Assembly: GCA_019633985.1 (NCBI GenBank)
Contig: JAHQWE010000131.1
Coordinates: 1-43,618 of the forward strand
Direction: 5' to 3'
DNA: 43,618 nucleotides
Source: Acidiferrobacterales bacterium
GTDB taxonomy: Bacteria; Pseudomonadota; Gammaproteobacteria; Arenicellales; Poriferihabitantaceae
Part shown: positions 8,785-16,936 of the stretch, piece after piece
Layout: each line of letters begins with the position of its first letter
Position numbering within the stretch: position 1 is the first letter of the stretch
Made by a program: the position numbers and the translations under genes
Notes under the pieces: model-generated
What the model was told of the DNA's origin: nothing
What the model saw: only the letters and a program-made list of their open reading frames with translations
The model's database searches: none

Positions 8785-9117
8785 CTACCCTGCATCCTTC
8801 ACAGTTCCTTTTGGCATCATTTGTGAGATAGCCAAACGCTGGACCTGTACCTGGACACCGGATGCGATTTCTACCGTAACGAAATTCTCATCACCATCTG
8901 TGATCTTGCCCAAGACACCGCCATTGGTGACAACTTCATCACCCTTAGTCAATTCGGCGACCATTGCTCGATGTTCTTTTGCTTTCTTTTGCTGGGGTCG
9001 AATGAGCAGAAAATAAAAAATAACGAATATCGCCACCATCGGCAGAAGGCCCAGAAGCCCGCCTCCAGCACCGCCTGCCGCTGCTTGAGCCCAGGCATCA
9101 GAAATAAAAAAGTTCAT
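8785..9117 (-). CDS. yajC: Preprotein translocase subunit YajC
   Basis: Small single-pass membrane partner of SecDF. From ATG 9117 the protein has 110 residues: a short N-terminus, a glycine-rich turn, the membrane helix LLPMVAIFVIFYFLLIRPQQ, and the cytoplasmic SH3-like part with KGDEVVTNGGVLGKI. I rejected the longer frame from 9225 because its first 36 residues do not resemble YajC and would read through the inverted repeat at 9145-9168. First gene of the yajC-secD-secF run; tgt and queA, frequent upstream neighbours, are not here. Confidence 0.95.
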   Translation of the reverse strand: MNFFISDAWAQAAAGGAGGGLLGLLPMVAIFVIFYFLLIRPQQKKAKEHRAMVAELTKGDEVVTNGGVLGKITDGDENFVTVEIASGVQVQVQRLAISQMMPKGTVKDAG

Positions 9118-9144
9118 TTTGCTTTCAGAAAATTGTATTAGTTG

Positions 9145-9168
9145 TTGATAAATAACACTATTTATCAA
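9145..9168. promoter_or_regulatory. Inverted repeat upstream of yajC (possible operator or 5' UTR hairpin)
   Basis: A perfect 10-base inverted repeat, TTGATAAATA, spacer ACAC, TATTTATCAA, lies 28 bases upstream of the yajC start, and a further half-copy TTGATAAA occurs at 9175-9182. The pattern is direct observation. The reading as an operator, or as an AT-rich hairpin in the yajC leader, is inference; no known regulator consensus is matched with confidence. Confidence 0.4.
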
Positions 9169-9326
9169 ATCGTCTTGATAAAAGAGCGCGGTATTATGCC
9201 ATAAGATTGGGACTGATGATCCCATTTCTCAACCCCATCACGAGGAAAAATAGCTTAAAAAACAGAGTGCTAGGGATCACTCGGCTTATCGATGCCAGAG
9301 CTCGCAGGTTACATTACAATTCTCCG

Positions 9327-9527
9327 ATGGTGAAAATCTTATTATCTGACAGGCTGTTACAGATTTTGTTTCTGATTTTGGCAGTCATTTTAGCCGCATG
9401 GGTATGGGATCTGATCATCTACCCGTTTGGTTTACTGATTCTGGCGTCAGTAATTCTCGCACGTGTATTCCATCTTCTCGGAAAAACGAGTGCCTCCGCT
9501 AACCCAGAGAAAATTGGCCGCGTTTAA
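9327..9527 (+). CDS. Small hypothetical membrane protein
   Basis: I do not recognise a family. From ATG 9327 the frame encodes 66 residues: a short charged start (MVKILLSDRL), two close hydrophobic stretches (LLQILFLILAVILAAWVWDL and YPFGLLILASVILARVFHLL) and a short polar tail. This is the shape of a small two-helix inner-membrane protein. The frame stays open upstream to 9207, but the added 40 residues are basic and uninformative and overlap the yajC promoter region. No strong ribosome binding site is visible. It is divergent from yajC and lies 41 bases before the DMT transporter gene, with which it may be cotranscribed. Confidence 0.5.
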   Translation: MVKILLSDRLLQILFLILAVILAAWVWDLIIYPFGLLILASVILARVFHLLGKTSASANPEKIGRV

Positions 9528-9568
9528 TTGACACGACTATCGCCAAACCTCACTGAAACCGCCGGTTT

Positions 9569-10456
9569 ATGTCCTCTTTCACGCGTGCAGTCGCGTTTAT
9601 TTTGTTGGCGATTTTTCTGTTTGACGTACAGGGAGCAATCATTAAACACCTCGGTGATCGATATCCCATTCCACTGATTGCAACGTATCGAAATATTTTC
9701 GGCCTGATTCCCAGTTTTTGCTTATTATTTTTCTCAAGCCAATGGAAAAGCGGAGATCGATCCATTGGTCTCTCGCAATGGCGACTCGCAATTTTACGCG
9801 GTATTTCAATCGCTTTCGCGCAGTATTGCTTTTACCTTTCGATCACGTTAATGGAATTCGCTACCGCAACGACCCTGGCGTTCGCCGGCCCACTGTTTAT
9901 TACAGCGCTTTCGGTGCCCATTTTGAAGGCGCAGGTTGGCTGGGCACGGTGGTTAGCTGTGAGCATCGGATTTGTTGGTATCATTATGGTGATGCGTCCC
10001 AGCCAATCGGCGCTGCAGCTTCTCGCAGCACTACCCCTTGCCGCCGCATTTGGCTATGCGCTCTCGAGTGTTTTGGTGAGATTGTTTGACACTAGTGCCT
10101 CCACAGCAAAAATCAATCTTTACACCACCCTAGCCACTCTCACATGCAGCGTGGCGCTGGCTTGGTGGACTGGTAGTTTCGAACCGGTAGCTTCACTCCG
10201 AGACTGGATGTGGTTTTTTGCGATGGGTATGGCGGGAGGATTCGCCGTATTTTGCATGATCATCGCTTATCGATTGACCCAACCCGGCAATCTGTCTCCA
10301 TTCGAATATTTTGGTATACCCTTCTCTTTCATTATTGGCTGGGTCTTTTTTGAGGAAGCGCCCTACGGCACATTATTTCCTGGTGTTTTACTCATAATTG
10401 GTGGAGGTTTGCTTATTGTCTGGCGGGAAAAACGACGAACGGCAAGAGAAGACTGA
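9569..10456 (+). CDS. EamA/DMT-family transporter
   Basis: Drug/metabolite-superfamily transporter of 295 residues, with about ten membrane helices arranged as two EamA repeats: the first from FILLAIFLFDVQGAIIKHLG to the VGIIMVMRP border, the second from about LAALPLAAAFGYALSSVLVR to VLLIIGGGLLIVWRE. The first half has YPIPLIATYRNIFGL and the ATATTLAFAGPLF motif; the second has QPGNLSPFEYFGIPFS, which occurs in the subgroup often annotated RhaT/YdcZ-like. Such proteins export metabolites or amino acids, but the substrate cannot be read from sequence. The basic C-terminal tail is expected to be cytoplasmic. Nothing links it clearly to the downstream protease gene, which follows after 204 bases. 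Confidence 0.88.
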   Translation: MSSFTRAVAFILLAIFLFDVQGAIIKHLGDRYPIPLIATYRNIFGLIPSFCLLFFSSQWKSGDRSIGLSQWRLAILRGISIAFAQYCFYLSITLMEFATATTLAFAGPLFITALSVPILKAQVGWARWLAVSIGFVGIIMVMRPSQSALQLLAALPLAAAFGYALSSVLVRLFDTSASTAKINLYTTLATLTCSVALAWWTGSFEPVASLRDWMWFFAMGMAGGFAVFCMIIAYRLTQPGNLSPFEYFGIPFSFIIGWVFFEEAPYGTLFPGVLLIIGGGLLIVWREKRRTARED

Positions 10457-10660
10457 CTCACGGTGCTGGCAACGAGTTGAACCAACAGAAAATCTGTCGG
10501 TATTGCGTTAATATCTGGCCTATGGGGCAAGCCGAATTTAATCGGAATCAGTAAAGCTATTTGGATCATCAATTGGTTGGCCTGGAACGCCAATTGCTCC
10601 GTTCTTACGGGCAATCAAAGAAGCAGTCAACAACAGGATATTCGACCCTCATCATTCATC

Positions 10661-12883
10661 ATGGAAATCGTTAAAGGAAACTCGCCAAGTAATCCGGTTT
10701 TAGCTGCAACGCTGGGATCTGACAACCAAAGCGCTACCGGCGAAGTACAACCCGTTTCCATTGGAGGTGATTCTAAGCCGCCGATTACCTTAGTAAAACT
10801 GCGTCCAGATCTCGATATGTACCCTGGGACCACCAGCCTTGAAGGCTATCCTACGTACGTCATACATGACCGTTTTCGACATCAGTTTACCAATATCGGC
10901 CACACTGAATACGAAATCTTGAAACGCTGGCATTTGGGAAGCGTTGAAGCCATTGTTGAAAATATTTACGAGACAACCACGCTTTATGTCAACGAGGAAG
11001 ACGTCACATTTTTGAACGACTATCTCTTGCGTAAAGAGCTTGCGGTAGTAGAAACCGAGGAACAGCGGGAAACAATCACCTCGGCGGCCGACAAACCGAA
11101 AAAGTTCACGCCTCTGTCGATCTTCAAGATGTTTATGCTGAATATCAGTTTATTTCGGCCAGATACATTTTTAACCAATACCTATTGGATGATCAAGTTT
11201 GTGTTCACCAAACCTTTTTGGTGGTTCATGTTTGTTCTGTTTCTGGCCGGTGGTTTTCTGGTTATCCGAGATCTGGAATCGTTTACGCTCGCGGCAAGAG
11301 CAATTTTTACATTTCAGGGCGCCACCTTCATCATCATCTCACTGGTGATCTCAAAAGCCTTTCACGAACTCGGCCATGCCTACACCTGCAAACACCTTGG
11401 TTTGGCGGTACCCAAGTTTGGCTTGCGACTGATGATCATCTTGCCGTTTTTTTACACTGATACCAACGAATCATGGAAATTGAATTCAAGGAGAAAACGT
11501 TTTCTCATTGGCGCAGGCGGTGTGCTTTCTGAATGCACCCTCGCCATCGTCAGCATGTTTCTCTGGGGCATATTGGATGATGGGTTTCTGAGAAGCATAT
11601 GTTTTTACTTATTCGTTACCTCATGGTTATCGAGTCTGGCAATAAACATGACACCATTTCTCAAGTGGGATGGTTATTATATGTTTTCGGATTTGATCGG
11701 AATCCAAAATTTGCAGATGCGTGGGTTTAAACTGGGCAAATGGCAGCTTCGTGAATGGCTGTTTAAGTGGGAAGATGAAATACCCTTGAAGCTGACCCCG
11801 ACCATGCATAAAGTTGTCGTAGGTTATGCGTATGGAGCCTGGATCAAACGATTCTTTATTTTCCTCGCGATAGGAATACTGATATACCAAAAGCTCTTTA
11901 AGGTGCTGGGCATTTTTATGCTCACCATGCAGGTCTACATGTTTATTGTCAAACCTGTGTCAAATGAATTGATTGCGTGGTACCAAAACAAAGATAAGAT
12001 GAACTGGAATACTCATAGCATCACCACCCTGCTGGTTTTTTGCGGAATTCTCGCTGTTCTATTTATTCCCTGGCAGACTACTATTCGTATACCCGCCGCG
12101 ATTGCGCCAAGGGTCGAAGCAGTGTTGTACACACCAGATAATGCACAGGTAGCCCAAGTCGCAGTTACCAAGAATCAAATCGTACGCAAAGGCGACTTGA
12201 TCGTGCAATTGAAAAACACCAACCTGGAGTACGACATTCGATTGGCTAAATCTGATGTGGATATCCTAGAAAACTCATTGAATCGCTTCGGAGATCAATC
12301 ATTGCTGGAGTCTCGAGCCGTTTTACAGGAAGAACTTCAAGCAGCGGTCGAACGAACTTCTGGGTTAATTGACACATTTAAGCGGCTAAAGATCGTCTCA
12401 CCCTTTGATGGCGAAGTGACGGCGATACAAGAAACGCTATTACCGGGCACTTGGGTTGGGAAAGATACGGCGATAGCTTCCATCACCGACAAGTCAAGCC
12501 TGGAAATTTACGGTTATATTCCCGAAAAAGATCTCACCAGGATAGATCCGTCGGTACCGGCCATTTTTTACCCTGAAAATCCCAAAATTGATCCTATTCA
12601 GGCCACAGTAATAGAGGTCGATCAATCTGAAACGCGGCAACTCAAGCATGGCATGCTGTCTTACATCGAAGGCGGTAGTATGTTGACGACTAGCAATTCT
12701 GGTCGAGGTTATATACCCAAGAAAAGCTATTATCGAGTTCGATTGGCAATGCTTCCTGAAGACATTGACAGCGTCGGTATATCTCTACGTGGCTCGGTTC
12801 ACCTAGGTGGGGAGAGACATAGTATTGCTGCCGATATTTATCGGCGTGCGGTTTCGATTTTGATCCGGGAATCGGGCTTTTAA
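10661..12883 (+). CDS. PqqD-like / site-2 protease (M50) / HlyD fusion, putative peptide zinc metalloprotease
   Basis: Three parts in one 740-residue chain. Residues ~40-145 resemble the PqqD/RRE winged-helix fold that grips leader peptides in RiPP pathways (FTNIGHTEYEILKRWHLG). Next is a multi-helix membrane part with the zinc-protease motif HELGH (H235, E236, H239) and the second metal/active motif NMTPFLKWDG (N329 to D337), as in site-2 proteases. After a last helix near residue 475 comes a HlyD-like periplasmic arm: a lipoyl half VAQVAVTKNQIVRKGDLIVQL, a helical hairpin, then the partner half FDGEVTAIQETLLPGTWVG. Families of this architecture process or export peptides and proteins, usually with a separate HlyD and TolC, neither of which is here. 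I chose ATG 10661; an in-frame TTG lies at 10577. Function in this locus is inferred. Confidence 0.85.
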   Translation: MEIVKGNSPSNPVLAATLGSDNQSATGEVQPVSIGGDSKPPITLVKLRPDLDMYPGTTSLEGYPTYVIHDRFRHQFTNIGHTEYEILKRWHLGSVEAIVENIYETTTLYVNEEDVTFLNDYLLRKELAVVETEEQRETITSAADKPKKFTPLSIFKMFMLNISLFRPDTFLTNTYWMIKFVFTKPFWWFMFVLFLAGGFLVIRDLESFTLAARAIFTFQGATFIIISLVISKAFHELGHAYTCKHLGLAVPKFGLRLMIILPFFYTDTNESWKLNSRRKRFLIGAGGVLSECTLAIVSMFLWGILDDGFLRSICFYLFVTSWLSSLAINMTPFLKWDGYYMFSDLIGIQNLQMRGFKLGKWQLREWLFKWEDEIPLKLTPTMHKVVVGYAYGAWIKRFFIFLAIGILIYQKLFKVLGIFMLTMQVYMFIVKPVSNELIAWYQNKDKMNWNTHSITTLLVFCGILAVLFIPWQTTIRIPAAIAPRVEAVLYTPDNAQVAQVAVTKNQIVRKGDLIVQLKNTNLEYDIRLAKSDVDILENSLNRFGDQSLLESRAVLQEELQAAVERTSGLIDTFKRLKIVSPFDGEVTAIQETLLPGTWVGKDTAIASITDKSSLEIYGYIPEKDLTRIDPSVPAIFYPENPKIDPIQATVIEVDQSETRQLKHGMLSYIEGGSMLTTSNSGRGYIPKKSYYRVRLAMLPEDIDSVGISLRGSVHLGGERHSIAADIYRRAVSILIRESGF

Positions 12884-13021
12884 CGTTTTCCTCAATGGCG
12901 ATCAATCTGCTCTTGCAACACGTGAGTCCATCGTAGTAGTGACAGCGCGATGATCTTGAATATCAATGGAATTGCATTTCCAGCAACATTCGTTGCTTGA
13001 TATAACCGCCAATCGTAAAAG

Positions 13022-15625
13022 ATGTCTCTATCTCTTAAACAAGCGATCAATCAGCTGACGCAGTCACTCAAGGACAGTGACAATGAAGATGTCAATGACA
13101 GGGCCAATACGGCAACGGAGGCGTGTATCGCCATCGAAGACCGCATGGGGCTGGACTTCGCCGAAAGCGTTTTGCAGGAGCAGCTCCAAGCCGTCACACC
13201 ACATAGATCCTTTATCAGTTTCATCAACGTTTTTGGCCTCGCGTTATATCGCCGCGTAAAGTATGACCTAGCAATCACTGCATTTAACTATCGCATCAAC
13301 CGCAACCCCAAAGACAAGATCGCATTTAATAATATCGGCTTGACCTACAATCGACTTGGACGGTCTCGCGATGCCACGGAGGCGTATCAAAGTGCATTGG
13401 ATGCAGATCCAGATTACAAACAAGCCGGATCCAATCTTTTGTATCTTCAGCACTATATTTGGGGAGCAAATCCTGAGCAGATTGCCGAGGACCATCGCGC
13501 CTACGCCGCGAGGCACTATCAAACTTCTGAGAACCTGATGCACGGGATTGAGATTGATACCAATCCTAGCCGCCGATTGAGAATCGGATTTCTTTCCGGT
13601 GATTTCCGATTCCACGCAGTCTCTCGATTTATCGAAGGCATCTTCGCTGAGCTAGACAGAGGCCAATTTGAGGTCTTCGTCTACCACACCTACACTGGGC
13701 CAGAAGACACTATCAGTGAGCACTTGCGAAACTATGCAGTAAAGTGGAAGCGAGTACGTAAGATGGATCTGCAACAATTAACGACACGCATTCAGGAAGA
13801 TGGTATCGACATATTGTTTGATCTCGCAGTCTACACCCAGGGAGGCAACCCCGACCTGTTCGCGCAACAGGTCGCGCCTATTCAAATCAATTACATGGGT
13901 TACCCCGACACCAGCGGTATCCCTGCACTAAATTATCGCATCACGGATGACGTCAGCGACCCTCCGGGCGTCGATCATTTGTACTCCGAGAAACTCTTGC
14001 GACTGCCGGTGCCGCTATGGAATTACACTCCTTGGCCGAACCTTCCGGAACCACAAGCACCGCCCTGTATTCGCAACGGCTATATCACTTTTGGCTCCAT
14101 GAATAATCACGCCAAATTACAAAAGGAGTGGTTAGAAGTCTGGGCCAAAGTGCTGCATGCAGTTCCAGATAGTGTGCTCATGATTAAGTCCAGAGCGATC
14201 AATTCAGCACGAACAGGACCAGAGGTATACCGGCAGTTTTCTGAATGGGGTATCCCACCAGAGCGAATCATCGCCAAGGGATTTAATAACAGGCCCAATG
14301 AACATTTCCTGACATTTCACGACATCGATATTGCGTTGGACACTGTTCCCTATTGCGGCACCACCACAACTTTTGATTCGCTTTGGATGGGTGTGCCCGT
14401 CGTGACGATGACAGGCAATCTACATGTAACGCGAACCAGTGCGAGCATACTGACCGGCATGGGAATGACCGATTGGATTGCCAAAACCCCAGAGGAATTC
14501 GTTTCTATTTGTTCGCGCCATGCGAGAGATTTTGCGCAACTTGCGCAGCTGAGAAGCTCTTTGCGCGACGCAATGCGCAGCACTTCATTGGCCGACGCGG
14601 CGACATTTTGTTCGCACTTTTCCAACCTACTGCGATCTGTTTGGAAAGACTATTGCCTATCTCATAGCCCTACTATCGAAACGGAAGTCAAAGAAACTCA
14701 GTCGGTTAAACGGGTGGTGATCTCCTCTCCACTTGTAGATCAGGTCGGTGCCACGGAAATCGCGAGCGATACGCCCTCCCAGTCAACACTGTTTGCAAGC
14801 AACCCCTTACTCAGCGTGATTGTTTGCGGCTCAAACCAACATCATCTTACTCTCTATCGGCAGCATCTCGAAAAAACTGTTGGCGTACCTTTTGAATTTA
14901 TTGGCATCAACAACGAGCAAAGCCAATACAGCCTGACGGCGGCTTACAATAAAGGGGGAGATGCTGCCACAACGGATCTGCTTGTTTTTGTCCATGACGA
15001 TGTCTTCTTCTCCGAGAAAAGCTGGGGAAAACTTTTACTGGACAAATTTGGCGGCAACGAAAAACTAGGGCTTGTCGGACTCGCGGGCACTGCACTTCTG
15101 CAGTCTCGATATCCTTACTGGGTTGCATCGAAAGCGCCGTTTATCCACGGCCGGGTGATCCACCATAATCAGTCGCTGAAAGTGTCTCACTACTCCGATG
15201 CGACGACGGATCAGCAAGTCGTCGCGATTGATGGCTTGATGATGGCCACGACACGCATGGCGTTCGAGCAACACAGATTTGATGAAACCCGATTTGATGG
15301 GTTTCATTTTTACGATTTGGATTTCAGTGTACGGGTGAGCGAAACCCACGAAGTGATAGTGACCCACGATATTTTGGTCAAGCATTTATCTGGTGGACAT
15401 TTCGACGACGTCTGGAAACAATATCGGGATCGCTTTAGAAAAAAATATCCTGATAAAATTTGGCAATGCATGGAAGGTACTCCGGAACCGGATGCGCACA
15501 AGCAGAGATTAGTCTGCCATACTCCAGCAGACAATCTCTATTCAGCGCAACAACTTGATGCACTTGCGCGGCTGGGTTTAGAACATCCTAAGCACCCTAA
15601 CCATTCGGATTTATCCTCTCTTTAA
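13022..15625 (+). CDS. SPINDLY/O-GlcNAc-transferase-type glycosyltransferase (GT41) fused to a GT2-like glycosyltransferase domain
   Basis: An 867-residue, probably cytoplasmic protein. Residues ~80-140 hold TPR-like repeats (AFNNIGLTYNRLGRSRDATE). Residues ~185-545 are the OGT catalytic region: IGFLSGDFRFHAVSRF, with H198 at the position of the OGT active-site His; FGSMNNHAKLQKEWLEVW, with K365 at the UDP-contacting Lys; and YCGTTTTFDSLWMGVPVV near 444. From ~597 to 840 a second enzyme-like domain follows: SVIVCGSNQHHL, FEFIGINNE, YNKGGDAATTDLLVFVHDDV (an acidic D-D pair at 659-660) and a late HxxGGHFDD-like end, as in the GT2 subgroup of PF13712 (STELLO-related). OGT enzymes attach sugar to Ser/Thr (or Cys) of proteins. 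Two sugar-adding domains in one chain suggest making a disaccharide. It follows the protease gene after 138 bases. Confidence 0.88.
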   Translation: MSLSLKQAINQLTQSLKDSDNEDVNDRANTATEACIAIEDRMGLDFAESVLQEQLQAVTPHRSFISFINVFGLALYRRVKYDLAITAFNYRINRNPKDKIAFNNIGLTYNRLGRSRDATEAYQSALDADPDYKQAGSNLLYLQHYIWGANPEQIAEDHRAYAARHYQTSENLMHGIEIDTNPSRRLRIGFLSGDFRFHAVSRFIEGIFAELDRGQFEVFVYHTYTGPEDTISEHLRNYAVKWKRVRKMDLQQLTTRIQEDGIDILFDLAVYTQGGNPDLFAQQVAPIQINYMGYPDTSGIPALNYRITDDVSDPPGVDHLYSEKLLRLPVPLWNYTPWPNLPEPQAPPCIRNGYITFGSMNNHAKLQKEWLEVWAKVLHAVPDSVLMIKSRAINSARTGPEVYRQFSEWGIPPERIIAKGFNNRPNEHFLTFHDIDIALDTVPYCGTTTTFDSLWMGVPVVTMTGNLHVTRTSASILTGMGMTDWIAKTPEEFVSICSRHARDFAQLAQLRSSLRDAMRSTSLADAATFCSHFSNLLRSVWKDYCLSHSPTIETEVKETQSVKRVVISSPLVDQVGATEIASDTPSQSTLFASNPLLSVIVCGSNQHHLTLYRQHLEKTVGVPFEFIGINNEQSQYSLTAAYNKGGDAATTDLLVFVHDDVFFSEKSWGKLLLDKFGGNEKLGLVGLAGTALLQSRYPYWVASKAPFIHGRVIHHNQSLKVSHYSDATTDQQVVAIDGLMMATTRMAFEQHRFDETRFDGFHFYDLDFSVRVSETHEVIVTHDILVKHLSGGHFDDVWKQYRDRFRKKYPDKIWQCMEGTPEPDAHKQRLVCHTPADNLYSAQQLDALARLGLEHPKHPNHSDLSSL

Positions 15626-15643
15626 ACCCGAAATGACTCAGCG

Positions 15644-16873
15644 ATGACCAACATCCTTTTCGTCCATCCCAACTACCCCGGACAGTTCAAACATATTATT
15701 CCCGCGCTTCGAGAAACCGGAGAATTTCGTCTCGCCTATATTTCGAGAAAACGAAGTACCCCAAATAGTGAAGGGATTTTGATTGAGCAGTATCAGTTCG
15801 AAAAAAAACCGAGAGGCTCTGGCGTCCATCGCTATCTGCATCACACCAACGAAGCGATCAGAGAATCACGAGAAGTATCAGTGAGCGCAAACAATTTGAT
15901 CTCTCGCGGTTTTGTCCCCGATATAATTGTTGGCCATACATCCTGGGGTGGGCTAATGTTTATGCGAGATATGTTTCCTCAAGCGCGCATCATTGGTTAT
16001 TGTGAACTTTATTCGAGCCCGGAGTATGACCACGCCACTCCACCAGGTCAGACAGTGTCTAACGATCACAAGGCTTTTCTGCGCTGCCGCAATTTGCATG
16101 GACTCATGCAAATGGAAGCGATGGATATCGGCATCACTCCAACCGAATATCAAAGGCAATCCCACCCTGCACTTGTACAGAAAAAACTGCTTACCGTGCA
16201 TGAAGGAGTGGATACTGAAATATGTGCGCCCGATCCAGACGCAGCGTTTCCGATCAAGGAGAGAGGGCTAACGCTGACACGATCAGATCAGGTTTTGACT
16301 TATGTATCGCGCGGCTTTGAACCAGTAAGGGGGTTCTTCCAGTATATGGAGGCGGTAGAAATCCTGTGCAAGGAACTACCGGAAGCGCACTTTCTGTTTG
16401 TGGGTGGCGACAATGTGTTTTATTCACGTGGTGCGGGTGAAAAGAACTATCGTGAACAGGCGTTGGAGAAATACCAGATCGATCGGGAACGAGTGCACTT
16501 CACCGGTCGACTTACCCATGAAGGCTTCCGCAAAGTCATTCAAATATCTTCCGCACATACTTATCTAACAAGGCCTTTATTTTTATCCTGGTCGGCGGTG
16601 GAGGCGATGTCGATGGCGGCGCCCATCGTCGCGTCAGACGAAAAATTAGTCCGAGAATTTATGCGACACGAGGAAAACGCGTTGTTAGTTGACTACTTTA
16701 ATCCGCGCCAGATTGCCGACAGTGTTCTGAGGCTAGTTAACGACCACACTCTGGCTCAATGTTTGGGAAGCAACGCGAGAAAAATGGTCGTGGAGCATCT
16801 GGATATCCGTCATACGGTGAACCGCTGGATGGAAGTAATCCGGGAGCAACAGAAAGCGCTCTCCAAAGGCTAA
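15644..16873 (+). CDS. Glycosyltransferase family 4 protein
   Basis: A 409-residue GT-B enzyme. The N-terminal domain begins ILFVHPNYPGQFKHIIPALR, typical of a GT4 subgroup with its own N-terminal family, and includes GYCELYSSPEYDH. The C-terminal nucleotide-sugar half has LTYVSRGFEPVRGFFQYMEA, HFLFVGGDNVFYS, then LSWSAVEAMSMAAPIVAS with the conserved Glu, and LLVDYFNPRQIADSVLRL. The first Glu of the usual E-x7-E pair is replaced by Ser, as is common in this subgroup. It starts 18 bases after the OGT-like gene ends, so the two form one transcription unit and probably act on the same acceptor. Sugar donor and acceptor are unknown. Confidence 0.9.
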   Translation: MTNILFVHPNYPGQFKHIIPALRETGEFRLAYISRKRSTPNSEGILIEQYQFEKKPRGSGVHRYLHHTNEAIRESREVSVSANNLISRGFVPDIIVGHTSWGGLMFMRDMFPQARIIGYCELYSSPEYDHATPPGQTVSNDHKAFLRCRNLHGLMQMEAMDIGITPTEYQRQSHPALVQKKLLTVHEGVDTEICAPDPDAAFPIKERGLTLTRSDQVLTYVSRGFEPVRGFFQYMEAVEILCKELPEAHFLFVGGDNVFYSRGAGEKNYREQALEKYQIDRERVHFTGRLTHEGFRKVIQISSAHTYLTRPLFLSWSAVEAMSMAAPIVASDEKLVREFMRHEENALLVDYFNPRQIADSVLRLVNDHTLAQCLGSNARKMVVEHLDIRHTVNRWMEVIREQQKALSKG

Positions 16874-16936
16874 ACGCACTGCCACATTTTTCCCATTTTC
16901 TAAACTACCGACGCTCCATCCTATGCCAGCGCGGCG

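Noticed and set aside
8785-9225. Longer YajC frame from 9225
   Set aside because: The extra 36 residues precede the normal YajC start, are not YajC-like and cross an AT-rich inverted repeat in the promoter region.
10570-10596. CAATTGG/CCAATTG repeat before the protease gene
   Set aside because: Seven bases with a 13-base spacer are within chance expectation; no linked promoter feature was found.
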